DNA of 64,000 bases from Artocarpus heterophyllus (lineage: Eukaryota; Streptophyta; Magnoliopsida; Rosales; Moraceae): contig CM046340.1 in NCBI GenBank assembly GCA_025403435.1, positions 10,898,916 to 10,962,915 on the forward strand, written 5' to 3'. Position numbers and translations under genes: made by a program. The notes under the pieces are model-generated. The model saw only the letters and a list, made by a program, of their open reading frames with translations, did no database searches and was not told the origin of the DNA. Each line of letters starts with the position of its first letter. The first letter of the stretch is position 1. Shown here piece by piece: positions 1 through 10,713 of this stretch.

Positions 1-417
1 GAAGGAAACCTTTATAAGGAAGCCATAGGTAAGGGAGAAGGAGTCAGGAGTATCCCTAAAAATTTTAAAGACATAATCTATAATTCTGATGCTTTTATAG
101 CATTACCTGGTGGTCTAGGTACTCTTGAGGAAATATTCGTAGTTGCTTGTGGGCAATTGTTGGGCTTTTATTCCAAACCTTTGGGACTGCTGAATGTAAA
201 TGGTTTTTATGACGGTCTTTTGAAATTTCTAGATTACGCTGTGGAAGAAAACATCACTACAGAATCGGAGAGACAAATCTTTGTTACTGCTTCAACAGCT
301 GAGGAATTGATAGATAAAATGCAAATCATACATCCAGAATCCGACACTGCAACATCCAAGCTTGAATGGGAAAGGGAAAGCCGGGAGCGGCCAATTGATT
401 TGAATCTCCATCTGTAA
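1..417 (+). CDS. LOG-family cytokinin phosphoribohydrolase, 3' end of gene
   Basis: Frame 1 is open from the first base of the window to TAA at 415-417 (138 residues), so the gene starts upstream of the window. Seen: a nucleotide-binding motif PGGLGTLEE, then KPLGLLNVNGFYDGLLKFLD and a tail SKLEWERE, each matching the order found in plant LOG proteins. Known: LOG enzymes hydrolyse cytokinin riboside 5'-monophosphates to active free-base cytokinins in the cytosol and nucleus. The residues before the motif (about 1-30) are unlike canonical LOGs, and the usual tryptophan before the QL of the substrate helix is missing (ACGQLLG), so it is a divergent member. The last residues, PIDLNLHL, fit an LxLxL (EAR-like) pattern. 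The fragment has no intron, though typical LOG genes have several; a divergent paralogue or a retrogene are both possible. Enzyme activity is inference; family membership is firm. Confidence 0.85.
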   Translation, partial: EGNLYKEAIGKGEGVRSIPKNFKDIIYNSDAFIALPGGLGTLEEIFVVACGQLLGFYSKPLGLLNVNGFYDGLLKFLDYAVEENITTESERQIFVTASTAEELIDKMQIIHPESDTATSKLEWERESRERPIDLNLHL

Positions 418-1321
418 TCTTTTTGTTTTATCTTTGGCATGTAGGCATGTGTGTCCGTATTTCGTGTGTTACGAATAACCGTTTGCCCTGTATTCTGTGT
501 TTCTTGTGGTACGTCGTTGTTCAATCTTTTAGATTCATTGAGCCTAATGCCGGGATGGCTGGATACGGAGTACTTGATGCTCTCGAAACGCATCCTTCTT
601 AAGGTCCGATCTTTTATTTATCGATGTTTTTGTATCTTCTAAGCATGCATGATATGGATAGCTGGTATACGGAGTGCCTTGTACTCTCGAAACGTATCCG
701 TATCATGTTTGTAATGTGTAATATTCTGTTAATATTATGTGAAAGTACCAGAGTCAGTTATGGGGATATTCCATATGAAATATGAGTATATTATTTGGGT
801 TGAATGTTTGTCTCATGAGGATAGCTGTTTAATGAAAAATATGTCGGGTATGTTTGCAACTCTGAGATTCCGTTTAATATCTCTATGAGTAAGTTTAATG
901 TATAGTTTTGAATAAAAGTGTTTGTGATATATGTTTTATGATTATGTTTTAGTTTATTAGTTGAAGTATGAAATCAAATATATTTGACTTTTCCTTACTC
1001 AAAAAGGAAAAGGAACCTAAAGATGAAGTATATAAAATTTCTCTGGCAATCTCCTTAAATGTGATTGTAAATCACAGTCCATGGACAATGAAGGACTGGA
1101 ATCATGGTATGGTCAATATGTATGCCTGATCAGATTCTTAGACTATTATACGGTGTTACAAGTTGAAACTTGTCAGAAATACTCTCATTGAGGGATTTAG
1201 AATTTAGAGTAAGATTTATTATGCAAGTAAATAAGTGGAGATACGATAACTTAAATTTGGAGGACAAACAACATTAACGGTTTAGACTCAGAATTGGAAT
1301 CATAATTTTTACTAGTATTAC
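418..1321. other. LOG 3' flank, no further gene
   Basis: AT-rich sequence after the LOG stop codon. It holds an imperfect direct repeat of about 45 bp (near 553-597 and 656-700, both carrying tacggagt and ctctcgaaacg) that may lie in the LOG 3' UTR. Short open frames here have no recognisable similarity. Toward the right end the sequence merges into the internal 3' tail of the gypsy element, and I could not place that breakpoint. Confidence 0.5.
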
Positions 1322-3727
1322 TAGAATTGAAATTTCGAGGACGAAATTTCTTTAAGGGGGGTAGAGCTGTGACACTCGTTATTCTCCTAAGGGTATTAAG
1401 GTAATTAGATTAATTACCTAGTATATATATAAAAAAATCAGAAAATCTCTCATAATTCGAAACTCTCTCTCTCTCTACTTTCTCTCTCTAAAAAATTCTC
1501 TCTCTCTCCTCAAAGATCGTTTGAGATTTCGGCATCCGTTTTCGACACCTCCTGCACCAATGGAAAGCTCTCGACGAGCTGAGTCCAACGAGGTGCCGCG
1601 CCGCCCAAAACGCCGCCGGAGGAGACCACACGCGCCGCCCAAAGTAGCGGCAAAACCCATTTCTTTCCGACGAGATATCTTTGCCGTCCGACGTCCGATC
1701 GACGTGATTCTTGTTCCTACACGACCACCGTGATGAGAGGAACAAAACCCACCCTTGGTGGCAGCTCAACAACCGCCGGATTGCTCCGTCCGCCTATTGC
1801 CGCCGTGCACCGCCGCCCCCATGGTGGAACTCCGCCTTGCCGGAGGAGGTGACTGACACCACCCCTCCCAATGAGTTCAGAGGATCAAGGGGAGTAAAAC
1901 CCCTCGATCAATTGCACGGAAGGAGCCGGTTTCGCCGGAGAACGGCCAACGCCGCCGTCAACCGCCGCGGGAGCCTCCGTTTTGGCTCTTCCCAGCCACG
2001 TTTCTTCAAATTGGATGAGGGGAAATGCTCATAGGAGGATGGGTAGCAAAAGCCCTCAGCCAATTTCAGGTTTCCATCGTCGGAGAATCAAGATCGGAGC
2101 TCATCCATTTCTACCGACGTTGTACTTCACGACCCGCTATGTTAGAGGCAGAATTGGGTGAAATTGACCCAGCCATTGGACTCAGAAGGGTCGATTTAGG
2201 GGGGGTAGGCCCGAGCCCAGCTGCCAACGGACCCCGATTGACGCCGGTCAAAGTCAGTCAACGCCGGTCAACGGTGGTCAACGTCGGTCAACGGCCAGTC
2301 AAAGGCTAAATTGGAATTTTGTGATCCGGACCTCCGATCGAAGATCCGAGACCGCCTCCTGACTCGTTTCGATGCTCTGGATGCAATGGTGACCTCCGTT
2401 CGAGCAAATTCTACTCCGATGAAAATCATCCGGTACCGACTGTACGCGAATCGAGGCGATTCAAACAGCAGTATCGGAGTCCAGAATGACGTTTTCAAGA
2501 ATGTATGATCTCCAGGAAGCATTCCTAGCCATTCATAGTCGCTCGAGGAGCACTACAGAGGATGCTTCGTAGATACAGCGAGATACAACTGGATCTGTTT
2601 TGCTTGGAGTTCAAGATCAAGGGAGTATGGAGCTAACGTTAATTGATTCCAGGATTAAGAGACTGTTGATAAGCTTGAAAGGTAGGGATTCTATTACTCA
2701 TTTTTGTGAGGTTTTTATAGAATTAAAATTGATTGTTTTGCCGTAATATATATATATCTATGTTGAACTGATATTATATGAGTATCACATATGAAACTAT
2801 GACATGGACTCGTCTTGTATTGTACGGCGAGGAACATAATGAATTGACACATGTTATAAATTGAGAAGCATGGTTAGGAAAACTAACTCTATTGATAATG
2901 ATTCAATATAGAGAAATTGTGAGACATGAAGAGGGCGACAGTTACGTCCTTGGGCATGAATACCCTAAAAGGTAAAATAGGGGGAAGACGATGACGCTTC
3001 CTTGGGTTGAAAGTCCCAGAACACACTGTACAGGAATCGATTTGGTGAGGACTCGGGGCTTGATGTCCCCTCACCGGAACACCCTTGGAATGTTTATAGG
3101 GTGATCAAGTGCGCCCATTTGGGTTTCGATGAGTTGAGTGATACTCAATTTAACATGGATACCTAGGAACAATGATGATTGGTAATATTATAATTGTATT
3201 AACTACGGTATCCATAAGATGTGATCATAATAAACCTATAATCTGGAATATGATGTGACTTACTAACCATGCAGGTTTTAATGTGGTAATGATAAAAACC
3301 TAAAGGTGAGTAATGGCTTTCTCTACTGAGCATAGTGTTGCTCATACCCTTATGTTTATATCTTTTCAGGACTCACTAAGTGTGAGGTGGCTACGAGAAA
3401 TATAGTTGAGGAAGTGATGTAACTATATTACATTGGGACTGCTTCAATCGTTGAGAATGTTCTTCATGATAATGTAAGCATCAATTGTTACTTTCTGCGA
3501 CTGTATTACAATGTGTTGAGGGTTAAAATGATGATGACAACAGTTTATATTATTAAATTTAAGGTGCTACATTAAAACTGTGGTTTATTTGTCGTTTATA
3601 TTTTTATTTTTGAGTTGAGAGTTTTCATTTAAGTCCCGGGCAAATTTTATTTTTAAGGTTTTACTTTTATTATTTATTTTTATTTTATCTCATTAAAAAC
3701 TGTTAACCCCCGTATAGGGGCGTTACA
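1322..3727 (+). mobile_element. Ty3/gypsy element: 3' internal tail plus long LTR
   Basis: The segment at 1335-1368 reads gaggacgaaatttctttaa followed by a purine tract aggggggtag. This is the usual end of a plant Ty3/gypsy pol gene plus its polypurine tract. The LTR then runs from TGTGACACTCG at 1369 to GGGGCGTTACA at 3727 (2359 bp, TG...CA ends, nearly matching TGTNAC termini). Within it are a TATA-like tract near 1421, a CT-rich stretch at 1460-1510, a GC-rich part at 1530-2340 that gives spurious proline/arginine-rich open frames, and a conserved block ctaaaggtgagtaatgg near 3300. No 5' LTR or gag-pol is present, so the element is truncated and no target duplication can be checked. Three related LTRs lie elsewhere in the window or share its landmarks. 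Confidence 0.85.
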
Positions 3728-3785
3728 GAATTTTCTCTCAAAGCCTTCTCGATCAAAATTGATAGTGAAAAAGCTAAAGCTTTAC

Positions 3786-6202
3786 TTATGAGTTGCAATA
3801 ACCACTTACACTATAGAAGCCTGAGTTTGACATGTGTAGACCTGATCCCCTAGCCACCGTTGGATTTGTTTCCAAACGCATCCTCTTTGAACAACCAGAA
3901 TCTTCAAAAACTGATGACGGCGCATAAAACACAGAGGAAGACTCGAATCCCTGAGCCATCTCTACTAGCATTGCCTGCAGTTCCTCAATGCTGTATCCCT
4001 TCCCCTGTACAAGCACAGAATTCGATTAATTAAGCACCATATTCTAAAAATAGAACCTGCACGTGCATAAAGGGAAAAATGCCAAAATCCAAATATCTCA
4101 TGTCGTACCCTCACCATTCTTGTTAATTGGGTCATAAACCTTTTTTTTTTTTTTTTTCCCTTCTCTTCACATCAACTCACCAAGACCCATTTATCAAACA
4201 AGCTCATGTATCGTGTTGTGCTATCCTTGTGATAAATGTTTCGTGTTCTTGTTTGGATTTCTAATACATTTATTAGTTGTATTGTGATCATGTTTATACT
4301 AATCATGTCAACCCGAACACAAATTGCAACTCTTCATCACCACTAATCTTTCAACCAGAAAACATTATCATGTTTAACTATGTGTCCTATCGTACAATTT
4401 GTAATTTGGGAGTCTCAACATTGATACGTCAATTTGTAACGAGATAGATTCCAAGTAATTGTAATGCACTCTCAAGTTTTTGCACCATACAAGATTTTGA
4501 ACGATTCATAGATGAACAGGCGGCTCTAGGCAGGTAAAACACCTGTCAAATTGGATGGCGTTGACAAATCTAATAAAATTATACATTCACTTCCAAAACC
4601 TGTTCTGATTCTAATTCTGAACTTATTTATTCATTCCAACCTTCCTCATCACCAAATTCCAACCTACATGAACAGTAATTCACAATTTTATTTCACATAT
4701 GTACTAATTTCACACACACAAAAAGGGAGAATGTACAAGGTGTTAAATGTGGCATCCGATTCAACGCATTTCAAAATATCACCTCATGTAGAGGATTTTA
4801 AAGATCAACCATTCTGGTAAGGTCGCCATAGGGTTTGAAGGGAGAGGAAAGCCCCCCTCCTCTGCCCCTGGATCAAAATTTTACCACAAAGGTGAAAAAA
4901 AGAAAGAAAAACACAAGAAAAAAAAGGCTTTTTTGATTCTAGATGCTCGCCCCCGTGTTAGAAGATTTCGTATTGCCACAAGAAAAGACAAAAGCTACGC
5001 ACGGCCACTCACAAAGCACTACAAAAATCGTAGTGCAAGGCACATCTCATGCGGCCGTGCGTGCCAACACGTTGGAGTTTATGTTTTGTGATTTTTTGAG
5101 ATTTGTTACCTATTTTTTTGTAAACCTATAAATTTTGCAATTTTTTGAGGTTTGTTACCTATTCTTTTGTAAACTTATAAATAAATAAGTTATGTTATTT
5201 TTTTGTAAAATGAAACTAAAGAAAAATTAAGTAGTTGAGAGGTTAGGAAAAATTTTTAAAATAAAGTATACAATTTTTCTCTTGTAACTTCTTCCTCGTT
5301 ATAATGAATTATTATGCAACAGCTGAAAATGAACGTAGCTCTGATATCATAGGTGGACCACTATAAATTCCGTATGTCTTTATTTATCTTTTATTTGCAC
5401 ATTTTCGTTGTCAGTAGAATTAGGGCTGTTAATTAGCAACACAAGGTTCATACCTCTCTGCTGGTCTGATCCATGAGAGACACCATTTCTTGCATGAAAT
5501 CAGACAATCCCTGAGACAAAAGATGATTAACTTAGAGTGTTAGAACCAACAGAAAGCACCCAAATGAACAATTTAAAAATGCAAGTGATCAAAAAGATCC
5601 AGGAGCAAATTTTTCTAAAAATATCTTCTTCTAAAGGGACACCAATTATTTGAATATCACAACTCACCTCGTCATCCTCATCATCGTGAGGGTCATACAA
5701 TCCCACGTCGTACATCATCCTCTTTCTCTGATCCGACAAAACTATTCCCCATATATATATAAAAAAAAAAAAATACAACAGTTAATACATAATAAACACA
5801 TATTGTTTTCTTTTTGCCCAGAACAACCAAGTAACTAAACTATATTCAAGGAAAAGAATACCAACCTGAATAAGCTTCTTGAATTTGCTGAAACTTTCTC
5901 TTGGCTTCACCTAACAGAGAAGGACACCTCGTCCACTTATCTGGATGCCATTGCTACACCAAGATAATCAAAGACATAAATCAATCTCCAATAGTCTATT
6001 TAGTTCCTACAATTCTACTCATCAAACATAAAAAATCTTCGAAACGATTGCTCATTGAATTCACAGAGATGAAAGATCGATTAATACCTACCATAGCCAG
6101 CTTGCGATAAGCGCGCCTAATTTCTTCGACAGAAGAATCGGAACCAACTCCGAGAACGCCGTAATACGACGGCGATCCGTGATCACGACCACCACCCTCC
6201 AT
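3786..6202 (-). CDS. J-domain (DnaJ/Hsp40) co-chaperone, five exons
   Basis: Coding exons, 5' to 3' on the minus strand: 6202-6092, 5953-5866, 5741-5668, 5510-5454, 4004-3786; every intron is GT-AG and the frame stays open (549 nt, 182 residues). The protein begins [20 protein letters not shown]. The J domain covers about residues 12-80, with helix II ending AYRKLAM, the catalytic HPD loop at 40-42 (QWHPDKW) and helix [13 protein letters not shown]. An acidic stretch DDEDDE follows at the end of exon 3, then a short tail with [10 protein letters not shown] and [10 protein letters not shown] segments and a serine-rich end. There is no G/F region or zinc finger, so it is a small type III J protein, a class known in plants as short DnaJ-superfamily proteins of about this size. 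It should stimulate Hsp70 ATPase through HPD; the client is unknown. Intron 4 (4005-5453, 1449 bp) is far longer than the others. A gypsy LTR ends 58 bp after the stop codon, so the native 3' UTR is cut. Confidence 0.88.
4997..5062. repeat. Nested hairpin in DnaJ intron 4
   Basis: Outer arms acgcacggcc (4997-5006) and ggccgtgcgt (5053-5062) are perfect complements. Inside them gcactac (5016-5022) pairs with gtagtgc (5030-5036) around a 7-nt loop. The GC-rich arms stand out in an AT-rich intron. The inner palindrome cactac...gtagtg resembles fused CACTA ends, so this may be a relic of a tiny TIR element. Confidence 0.6.
5091..5189. repeat. Two-copy tandem repeat in DnaJ intron 4
   Basis: Two neighbouring units of about 49 bp share ttttttgagrtttgttacctat followed by tttttgtaaacytataaat. 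They differ at a few positions only, which indicates a fairly recent local duplication. Confidence 0.6.
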
Positions 6203-7789
6203 TGATCTTTGCTTTCAATTCTCAAACAGAAAACACCGATTTCAACACATCAAACACCTTTTCTTCAGGCTTGCGTGTGCTTGCAATCGAGAGGCGTTTG
6301 TTTGTTTGGGTTCTTTGGACGCGGACGAACATGGAGATGGAAGGAAAGGGGAGGACGAATTTATAGTGGAGGGAAAATGGCTATGGTGGTTGCGAGAAGA
6401 AGAAAAGCAGAGCAAAAATATTTTCCATGGATTCTGATGATTACTAATCCTCCGGAATGCTCCGGAATGATCTCAGTCGTCAGACCTGGGACTTTCGGAA
6501 GCTAGATACCTTTCTCGCCAATAGATATTTTCTTCTCTTTCTCCGGAATATTTTTTTTTATTTTTTTTTATTTTTTTTTGCTTTTCAATGTCGTTAATGA
6601 TCGTAGATTTTTATTATACAAAGAAGGGGATGTGATTGTGGGGCCCTTGTGTTAGTTTGATTGACGGTGATGCTGATCGTTTGATGGACTACTAGTGATT
6701 ATGAAGTGACACGTGCTGGTAGTCTCAATCTTCCGCCAGCTGGCCATAGCGGGACCCACCCTGGTCCAAGGCTCAATTGTGGGTGTCCGGGTTTGTGTTT
6801 TCTTTAGATACGTGCGAACCTCGTTTGATGTTTACAAAATCATAACAGGTTAAAATTATTTTTATTTTTATTATAATATATTTTTTATTATTATTTATAA
6901 TTAAGTTTATGGTTTTTATTGTGCAGTTAAATAATCAGTTAAAAAAGAAAATAAAAAATACTGCTGTGATGTTTTAAAAATTGTAATCACAGAATCCTAA
7001 AACCGTTATTCTGAAAGTATATATTTGCAACCACTTTATTATTTTTTTCTTCATTTTAACGGTCCCAAATTAGGGAAAAAAACAAATATGTACAAAAATG
7101 TTATCATTTGTCCCAATATCAATAAATAATTTTGTTTATTTTTTTAACTGTAGACCAATTAAATAAAAAATAAGAAAAAAGTATGAAAGTCATTTCATGT
7201 CCAAAAAATTGGTTATGGTTAATGAAATAAATGATCTAATTATGTTTATAAAATTAAAATATGACCCAAAATGATATTAATATTATAATTAGTATATAAT
7301 TATATATTGCAAAGTATGATGTCATTAAAACAGTTATTATGTCTTTAAGGATAGTTTAAGATATTTTGAATATTGTATTAAGTATTAATTTTACAATAAT
7401 TTAGTTATGTATTATAATTTTTTTTTAAACTAAAATCATACTCTCAAGTAACTTGTAGGATACCATATTATTGTTATACAAAAACACAGAGTACAAAGTG
7501 GCTGTTTTTAAACGATAGGATATTTTCCCTAAAAAGAAAAGGTATTTAAATGATTTTTTTTTCTTCTGAAATTTGAAAGCAAACATATGTACGAATTACT
7601 CAGCGTTGGATTGAGGGGTGATATTTTACTCATCCTGGATTTTGTTTTTGCCACTCTTAGAATGTTATTTGAAAGAATAAATCCATGCATAGATTCTTCT
7701 CCTTGTCTTTCTCATTTTAAATATAAAAAAAGAATTTAAAACCTTATATTTGTAAACATAGCAGTGAGAATTCAGAAGCTAGATTTCGG
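6203..7789. other. DnaJ upstream region and AT-rich intergenic DNA
   Basis: 6203-6500 is the more GC-balanced 5' flank (5' UTR and promoter) of the DnaJ gene; I saw no convincing TATA box. 6540-7789 is AT-rich, with T tracts near 6545 and no coding similarity. Confidence 0.5.
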
Positions 7790-8111
7790 CACTAAAACAA
7801 ACTGTAGGTTTAGTTTCAAATTTTTTATCTACAAATGTAATTTTATAGCTAAAAAATAATCCTTTGTCACAAAATAAAATTTGTAACTAAATACTTATTA
7901 TTAGTTACAAATTATAATTGGTAACAAAAACTTTGTAACTAAATCACTAAAAATTAAAATTTTAAAATAACATTATAAAATAAAGCTATAAAAGTTATTA
8001 AGTATTTAATAAAATAATTAAAACTGTTAATTAAAATTATTTTTACTATCACATATAAGAGTTTTATATTGTAATAATTATTTTATTATTAACATAACGT
8101 ATAAAAGCTTA

Positions 8112-8280
8112 TAGGGTGTTTGGAAAGGTAGTGGGAACCACTTTTATTGTAGCATGTGAGAGTTTTACATTGTAGCATATTTTTTTTATTTTTACTGTAG
8201 CATTTGAGAGCTTTACACTGTTTATAACTAAAATTATGGTGGAAACTGAGTGGTTCCCATCACTGCCAAACACCCCCTTA
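8112..8280. mobile_element. hAT-like MITE, family A copy 1
   Basis: Terminal inverted repeats gggtgtttgg (left) and ccaaacaccc (right) extend inward through gggaaccact and agtggttccc. The core carries the family signature gcatgtgagagttttacattgtagca. Flanks cttata and cttagta look like an imperfect target duplication. It sits inside CACTA element 1, so it inserted later. Confidence 0.8.
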
Positions 8281-8334
8281 GTATGTAAAAGTTTCTTTTT
8301 TTTGTTTTTCTCTCTTTTTTTTTTCTTTTTCTGT

Positions 8335-8620
8335 AGTGTCAATCTCTCTCTCTCCTCCATATTAGCATCAATCTCCTTCAATTTTTTCCCTCACCGATTA
8401 CTTCCTCCATCTCTGGCGCCGACCAACTCCGTCACTCCCTCGGTCTACGTCGCTGGTCACTTTCTCCATCTACTTCGATCGACTCCGTCGCCAGTTACTT
8501 CCTTCATCTCCAGTGCTGACCTACTTGGTCATTGCTGCGTCTCCAGTCACTTCCTCCGTCTCTGTCACCGATCACTTCCTCCATCTCCGTCACCGACCTA
8601 CTCCATATCGGTAAAATCCA
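8335..8620. repeat. Degenerate CT-rich minisatellite
   Basis: Imperfect repeats of tcacttcctccatctccgtc and variants (cgccgaccaactccgtcac, cagttacttccttcatctcc) make up this block inside CACTA element 1. The 132-residue open frame across it is serine- and proline-rich and looks like a by-product of the repeats. Confidence 0.6.
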
Positions 8621-9552
8621 CTTTCTTTATCTGATTGATGAATTCGAACTTCCAATTATCACTTTTTCTGTTTTTCTCTTGCATTCTTGTCCTCACTGAC
8701 TAGTCCGTCATCAGTTTTCAGGTAATCTTTGACTTTTTGGTGATCAATCAATAAGTTTCAGTTATCGGATTCTTCGTTAGTATATGAAAATTTCTTCTCG
8801 GAGTTAAATTTTACACTTAGGTATTGAAATTGGAATTGATTCTCGGCATAGTCTGGATTTGATTGTTGCTTCTCTAATTGTTTGGATTGACTTTTGTTTT
8901 GAGTTTTCTTGAATTAAGCCTTAATCAGTGTTTTTCTGATGTTGATAATATCTCTAACTCTGCATTTTGTTTTAATGCTAACTAGCCCTGAAATTTAAAA
9001 GTTGACATGCTCCAATGAATTAAACTTCTTTTGATCATCATTACTAGCTGTAAGATTTGTCTAAATTTTTGCTTCTTTTTCCTAAAATATTGCAGTTTTT
9101 TTAGTTGGAAGAGCACGGTGAGAAGAGTTGTTCTCTTTGGAGTTAGATATCTTCTTTGTTGAATTTTAAGCTTGTAATATCAGTGGTGAGTTCAGCTACT
9201 TTGTTTAAGTTTCTGAATTTTCTGTTTATGTTTTCAGTTTTTTGTTTTCCTTTGTTTATGGTTTATGTTTAATGGAATAAAGGTTTCTTGAATTTGTGTG
9301 ATTTTAACTTAAATGCCAGGGAATATTGATAAATGGGCAATTTTTAGGCCCTCAAATAGAATCAGTGACCAATGATAACTTTGTTATCAGTGTTTAGAAT
9401 CGCTTGAAATCTAAAGCTCAACCTTTTTTTTTTTTTGTAATAGCTTTGGATTTTGCAAATAGCTTGTTTAACATACAATCCCCCTTCTTGTAACAACTTA
9501 CTATCCTAATTTAACCTCAGTTATGAATTCTTGTTGTTTTATTAATTTTCAG

Positions 9553-9642
9553 GTACAGATATTGAATTTGGTCTCCATTCTTACTGAACACGTCAATGAC
9601 GTCCTTCCATTTGCAAAGAAGTTGGTGCCATTTTGCCAGATG
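9553..9642 (+). other. Exon-like block inside CACTA element 1, unidentified
   Basis: The stretch is bounded by a polypyrimidine acceptor (attttcag) and a donor (atg|gtaatttg) and is open, reading VQILNLVSILTEHVNDVLPF and onward to AKKLVPFCQM. I do not recognise the family. It could be a transposon exon or a captured host exon. Confidence 0.35.
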
Positions 9643-10183
9643 GTAATTTGTTTTCTGATCATTCTTCTAGCAGATAGCCACTGTGCATATGCAATGCATG
9701 CCCTGACACACACCTAGATATCTTTAGAACTCATTCTTTTATTTATTTATTTATTTATTTCCTTTTGAACTGCTGTGTTTTTTATATATCAAACCAATAG
9801 ATACACCAGACACGATATTGTAACTTCAACTTGATTATATATGAACATCCAAGTTTAGTTATATTTGTTTTCTTTCATTGATTGGGTTTTGTTAAGTTTT
9901 GAAAAGTCAGTCCCATCATTTTGCTAGGTTGCATAGTTTGTTTTTCCAAGAATCACTGGTTTTTTTTTAATGAAGTAATTCCCCATTTCTTCTTTTCTAA
10001 ATTAACTTCTAAATATAACTTGGTTTTGCCTGTGTCGTGGCATGTGATGGCATTGCTCCAACAGAAACTAAAAACACACTACAAATCAAGATTAACGTCA
10101 AGGATATTAGATGCCGATGCCTATTGTAAACTGAGGACGAGTACTAGTTGCAGGACAAGGAGGGAAAGTATTTGTCAGGCAGC

Positions 10184-10260
10184 AACTCAAAGACCAATAT
10201 TATCACCAGACTCACATCCATCACAATATCTATAACTCAAAGACCAATATTATCACCAGA
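10184..10260. repeat. 27-bp perfect direct repeat
   Basis: aactcaaagaccaatattat followed by caccaga occurs at 10184-10210 and again at 10234-10260, separated by 23 bp. The lack of mismatches in a decayed element points to a recent duplication. Confidence 0.85.
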
Positions 10261-10713
10261 AAAAATATTACTCTTTAGGTAGTAACTTCCATTTCATGAC
10301 AAAACATTAAATTCCAATCTACATTTTGTTTTCGGGTTCAAGATAACTGATTTGTGTATATCTAAAACATAGTTTGTTTTTGTTGCATGTTCCCAAGAGT
10401 CACACCAAAGAAAACTCAGTTTGTCTCAGCCAACTTCGACCACCAAATCTAGAGCAAGGTCTGCAAATATTTTACAAATCACATAAAAATATCATTAATT
10501 GGTTAAAAAGTTAAACCTACCATGAAGAAACATAATTATTCCTTATAGAATGAGCTTAATAAATCCTTAAAAAATCTTATAGCTGGTGCAAGAGATAAGT
10601 ATTTCTTTCTTATTGCAGCTTGTGAAGCTCAAGGAGATGAAACTTATCCCGATTAACATCACCCTTCAAGTTTAGGAGAATGTACCTAATAAAGGATAAA
10701 AAAGGTCTAATGT

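Noticed and set aside
234..593. 119-residue minus frame
   Set aside because: Antisense shadow of the LOG exon.
1521..2522. Several proline/arginine-rich open frames on both strands
   Set aside because: They overlap in the GC-rich leader of the gypsy LTR and have no domain; composition alone explains them.
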